DNA from: an uncultured Saprospiraceae bacterium
GTDB lineage: Bacteria; Bacteroidota; Bacteroidia; Chitinophagales; Saprospiraceae
Assembly: GCA_934699305.1 (NCBI GenBank)
Contig: CAKUWM010000138.1
Span: 1-7,418, forward strand
Length of the DNA stretch: 7,418 nucleotides
Reading direction: 5' to 3'
Position numbers and translations under genes: made by a program. Numbering within the stretch: the first letter of the stretch is position 1; every line of letters begins with the position of its first letter. This document shows positions 5,985 through 7,418 of the stretch, piece by piece. Under the pieces are notes generated by a model that made no database searches, had not been told where the DNA came from, and saw only the letters and a list, made by a program, of their open reading frames with translations.

Positions 5985-7418
5985 TTATTTGACCTTAATT
6001 AATTGTAGTGTCTTAATCTTATCAGAAGATATTAGACTAACTTGATAAAGTCCTGCGGTAAGTGTATTCGTTTCGAACAATTGAGAGTTAAATCCTTTTG
6101 TTGAAGTTAATTTTCTAGAAAGGACAACTTTTCCAAATTGATCACTAATATTGACAACAACGCCTTCAGATAATGCAGATTCAAATTCAAGATATACTTG
6201 AGAACTTGTTGGATTTGGTCTCAAGCTAATATCGGATATTGCATTTACCTGACCTATTGGCTTCAGTATATCTACTTGATCCGGATTCGTATCTACAATT
6301 GTAATACCCGGATTATCAAGGTTACAATCTACTTCAACGTAGCAAGTAGTCGTACAGCCATTGGCGTCAGTAACTGTAACTTTCAGATGAAGAGTCTTGA
6401 AGGATATTGATATCTGTACAGTAGGCGTATTTTGACCACCGATAATATGACACCATCCATTCAATATCTCCCAATAGTATGTATATGGAGCAGTTCCACC
6501 TGTAACATTCACAGTAAATAAGTTATTACTTGAATTACACAACACCTCGGTAGGCACTGATATATTGCAAGACATATTTGTCTGGAATGAGTGGTTGATT
6601 ATCTGAGTATGACTTACTTCCTCTCCACATAAGTTGGTATAAGTGTAAGTTCTTTCTTCGATATATGAACCATCCGGAGCAGCCTGTCCATAATTGATAG
6701 TTGAGCTTAAGTCAACCTGTGTACAATTAAGTTCAGGTAAAACAGTTGGTATTGCAACAACCTGATTACAATAAACAGTAGTATCGGCGCCAATAAAGCT
6801 AAAATCAAATTGCTCTAATGCTTCCAATACGACTTTCAAATCAAGGTTGCTCGTATTGCCACACGCATCGGTTGCAGTCCACTTAAAGAAGTGCTCTTTT
6901 GTAACATAATCACCTTCGCAAGTTGTTTCACCTTCAGTTTCAGTAAATGTTGGAGTAATTATATTACCACATTCATCTGAAGCAATTACTGCTGCTGACT
7001 TATCAATCATATCAACAAAGTCATCAAAGTTGTCACACCCTGTATAAATAGTATTATCGACAATGTTAAATTGAGTCTGGAAGTCATAAGAGAAGGATAA
7101 GACCGGAGGAATATTATCTTCAATAATCACTTTCTGTACTTTATTAGTCACATTGCCACAGTAATCAGCTGCAGTATATGTAATGGTATAATAACTTGAA
7201 CCATTACAATTAACTATATTGTGATCAACCACTGCAGATACCTGAGCAGGCTTATTGGTACAATAATCCACTGCAATAGCATTAGATTGACCTAAGTCTG
7301 TTTCACATATTGCATCAGCTACATAGATAACCGGACCTGTGGTATCAACCACATTAACTGTTCTTGTAAATGTACTTGTATTGCCACATGCATCGGTTGC
7401 GGTATATACTTCGTCCAA
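5985..7418 (-). CDS. Large repeat-containing secreted/surface protein with T9SS type A sorting domain (C-terminal part)
   Basis: The last 477 residues of a longer protein are seen; the frame is open to the right edge, and the TTG there is not taken as a start. It carries HYR/Ig-like modules rich in paired cysteines, with the signature T-A-T-D-A-C-G-N-T-S at residues 7-16 and 181-190, related YTAADYCGN (81-89) and DECGN (148-152), and linker motifs DTTGP (25-29) and DNIPP (101-105). A SprB/PKD-like module follows, with VTGGTAPYTYYWE (305-317) and VTDANGCTTTC (349-359). The end (about 394-477) is a Por/T9SS type A sorting domain: LRPNPTSSQVYLEFE, then LTAGLYQVSL, and a basic LQLIKVK terminus. 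Such tails direct export across the outer membrane and are cleaved, usually with attachment to the cell surface. The role is probably adhesion or matrix structure; no enzyme domain is visible. Two strong terminators follow. Confidence 0.93.
   Translation of the reverse strand: MDEVYTATDACGNTSTFTRTVNVVDTTGPVIYVADAICETDLGQSNAIAVDYCTNKPAQVSAVVDHNIVNCNGSSYYTITYTAADYCGNVTNKVQKVIIEDNIPPVLSFSYDFQTQFNIVDNTIYTGCDNFDDFVDMIDKSAAVIASDECGNIITPTFTETEGETTCEGDYVTKEHFFKWTATDACGNTSNLDLKVVLEALEQFDFSFIGADTTVYCNQVVAIPTVLPELNCTQVDLSSTINYGQAAPDGSYIEERTYTYTNLCGEEVSHTQIINHSFQTNMSCNISVPTEVLCNSSNNLFTVNVTGGTAPYTYYWEILNGWCHIIGGQNTPTVQISISFKTLHLKVTVTDANGCTTTCYVEVDCNLDNPGITIVDTNPDQVDILKPIGQVNAISDISLRPNPTSSQVYLEFESALSEGVVVNISDQFGKVVLSRKLTSTKGFNSQLFETNTLTAGLYQVSLISSDKIKTLQLIKVK
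6850..6878 (-). repeat. Internal coding repeat, copy 1 (TATDACGN motif)
   Basis: This 29-bp stretch matches 7375-7403 with four mismatches (a fifth substitution-free core GCATCGGTTGC is exact). It encodes the A-T-D-A-C-G-N-T-S motif of one HYR/Ig-like module. The distance of 525 bp is exactly 175 codons, so the module phase is kept. It marks recent or selected similarity between repeats of the secreted protein. Confidence 0.7.
7375..7403 (-). repeat. Internal coding repeat, copy 2 (TATDACGN motif)
   Basis: Partner of the stretch at 6850-6878, in the same reading phase, 525 bp away. It encodes the first visible T-A-T-D-A-C-G-N-T-S motif of the secreted protein. More copies are expected in the part of the gene beyond the right edge. 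Confidence 0.7.

Noticed and set aside
5815..6045. 76-aa plus-strand ORF starting MISKIIDYES as an intact gene
   Set aside because: Similarity to copy A extends upstream of its ATG, and its second half runs through two terminator hairpins and the end of the oppositely oriented gene, so only the first third is likely ancestral coding.

Overview
The window comes from an AT-rich member of the Bacteroidota. Two things support this: CcoN and CcoO of cbb3 oxidase are fused into one polypeptide, the arrangement typical of this phylum, and a large secreted protein ends in a type IX secretion (Por) sorting domain. All intact genes lie on the minus strand, so transcription runs from high to low coordinates. 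The genus cannot be read from this sequence.

Region by region, in transcription order. (1) 7418-5985 is the C-terminal 477 residues of a long, Cys-rich, repeat-containing surface or secreted protein. It has HYR/Ig-like repeats, a SprB/PKD-like module and a T9SS type A tail. It is followed by two back-to-back intrinsic terminators (about 5960-5889). (2) 5880-5516 holds no intact gene. It holds two diverged direct copies, about 197-226 bp apart, of a short former coding sequence on the plus strand. Both appear decayed. (3) 5515-5298 is very AT-rich. It carries a perfect 10-bp-arm palindrome (5362-5387) with the geometry of a Crp/Fnr-family operator, placed where it could activate the next operon. 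(4) 5297-1 is a tightly packed cbb3 cytochrome c oxidase operon: an unrecognised 157-aa helical protein, ccoI (copper P-type ATPase), ccoS, ccoNO and the start of ccoQ. Junctions are 1-nt overlap, 2-nt gap, 4-nt gap and 4-nt overlap. The rest (presumably ccoP and assembly genes) lies beyond the left edge.

How the genes work together: CcoI exports Cu(I) across the inner membrane for the CuB centre of CcoN, CcoS helps insert cofactors, and CcoNO plus CcoQ form the high-affinity terminal oxidase used at low oxygen. The Crp/Fnr-like operator fits oxygen- or redox-dependent control, though the regulator itself is not in the window.

The least ordinary elements are the 157-aa first gene, which by eye resembles a RIC/hemerythrin-type helical bundle but has no histidine at all; the operator with an extra half-site 22 bp away; and the paired gene remnants between the two transcription units.
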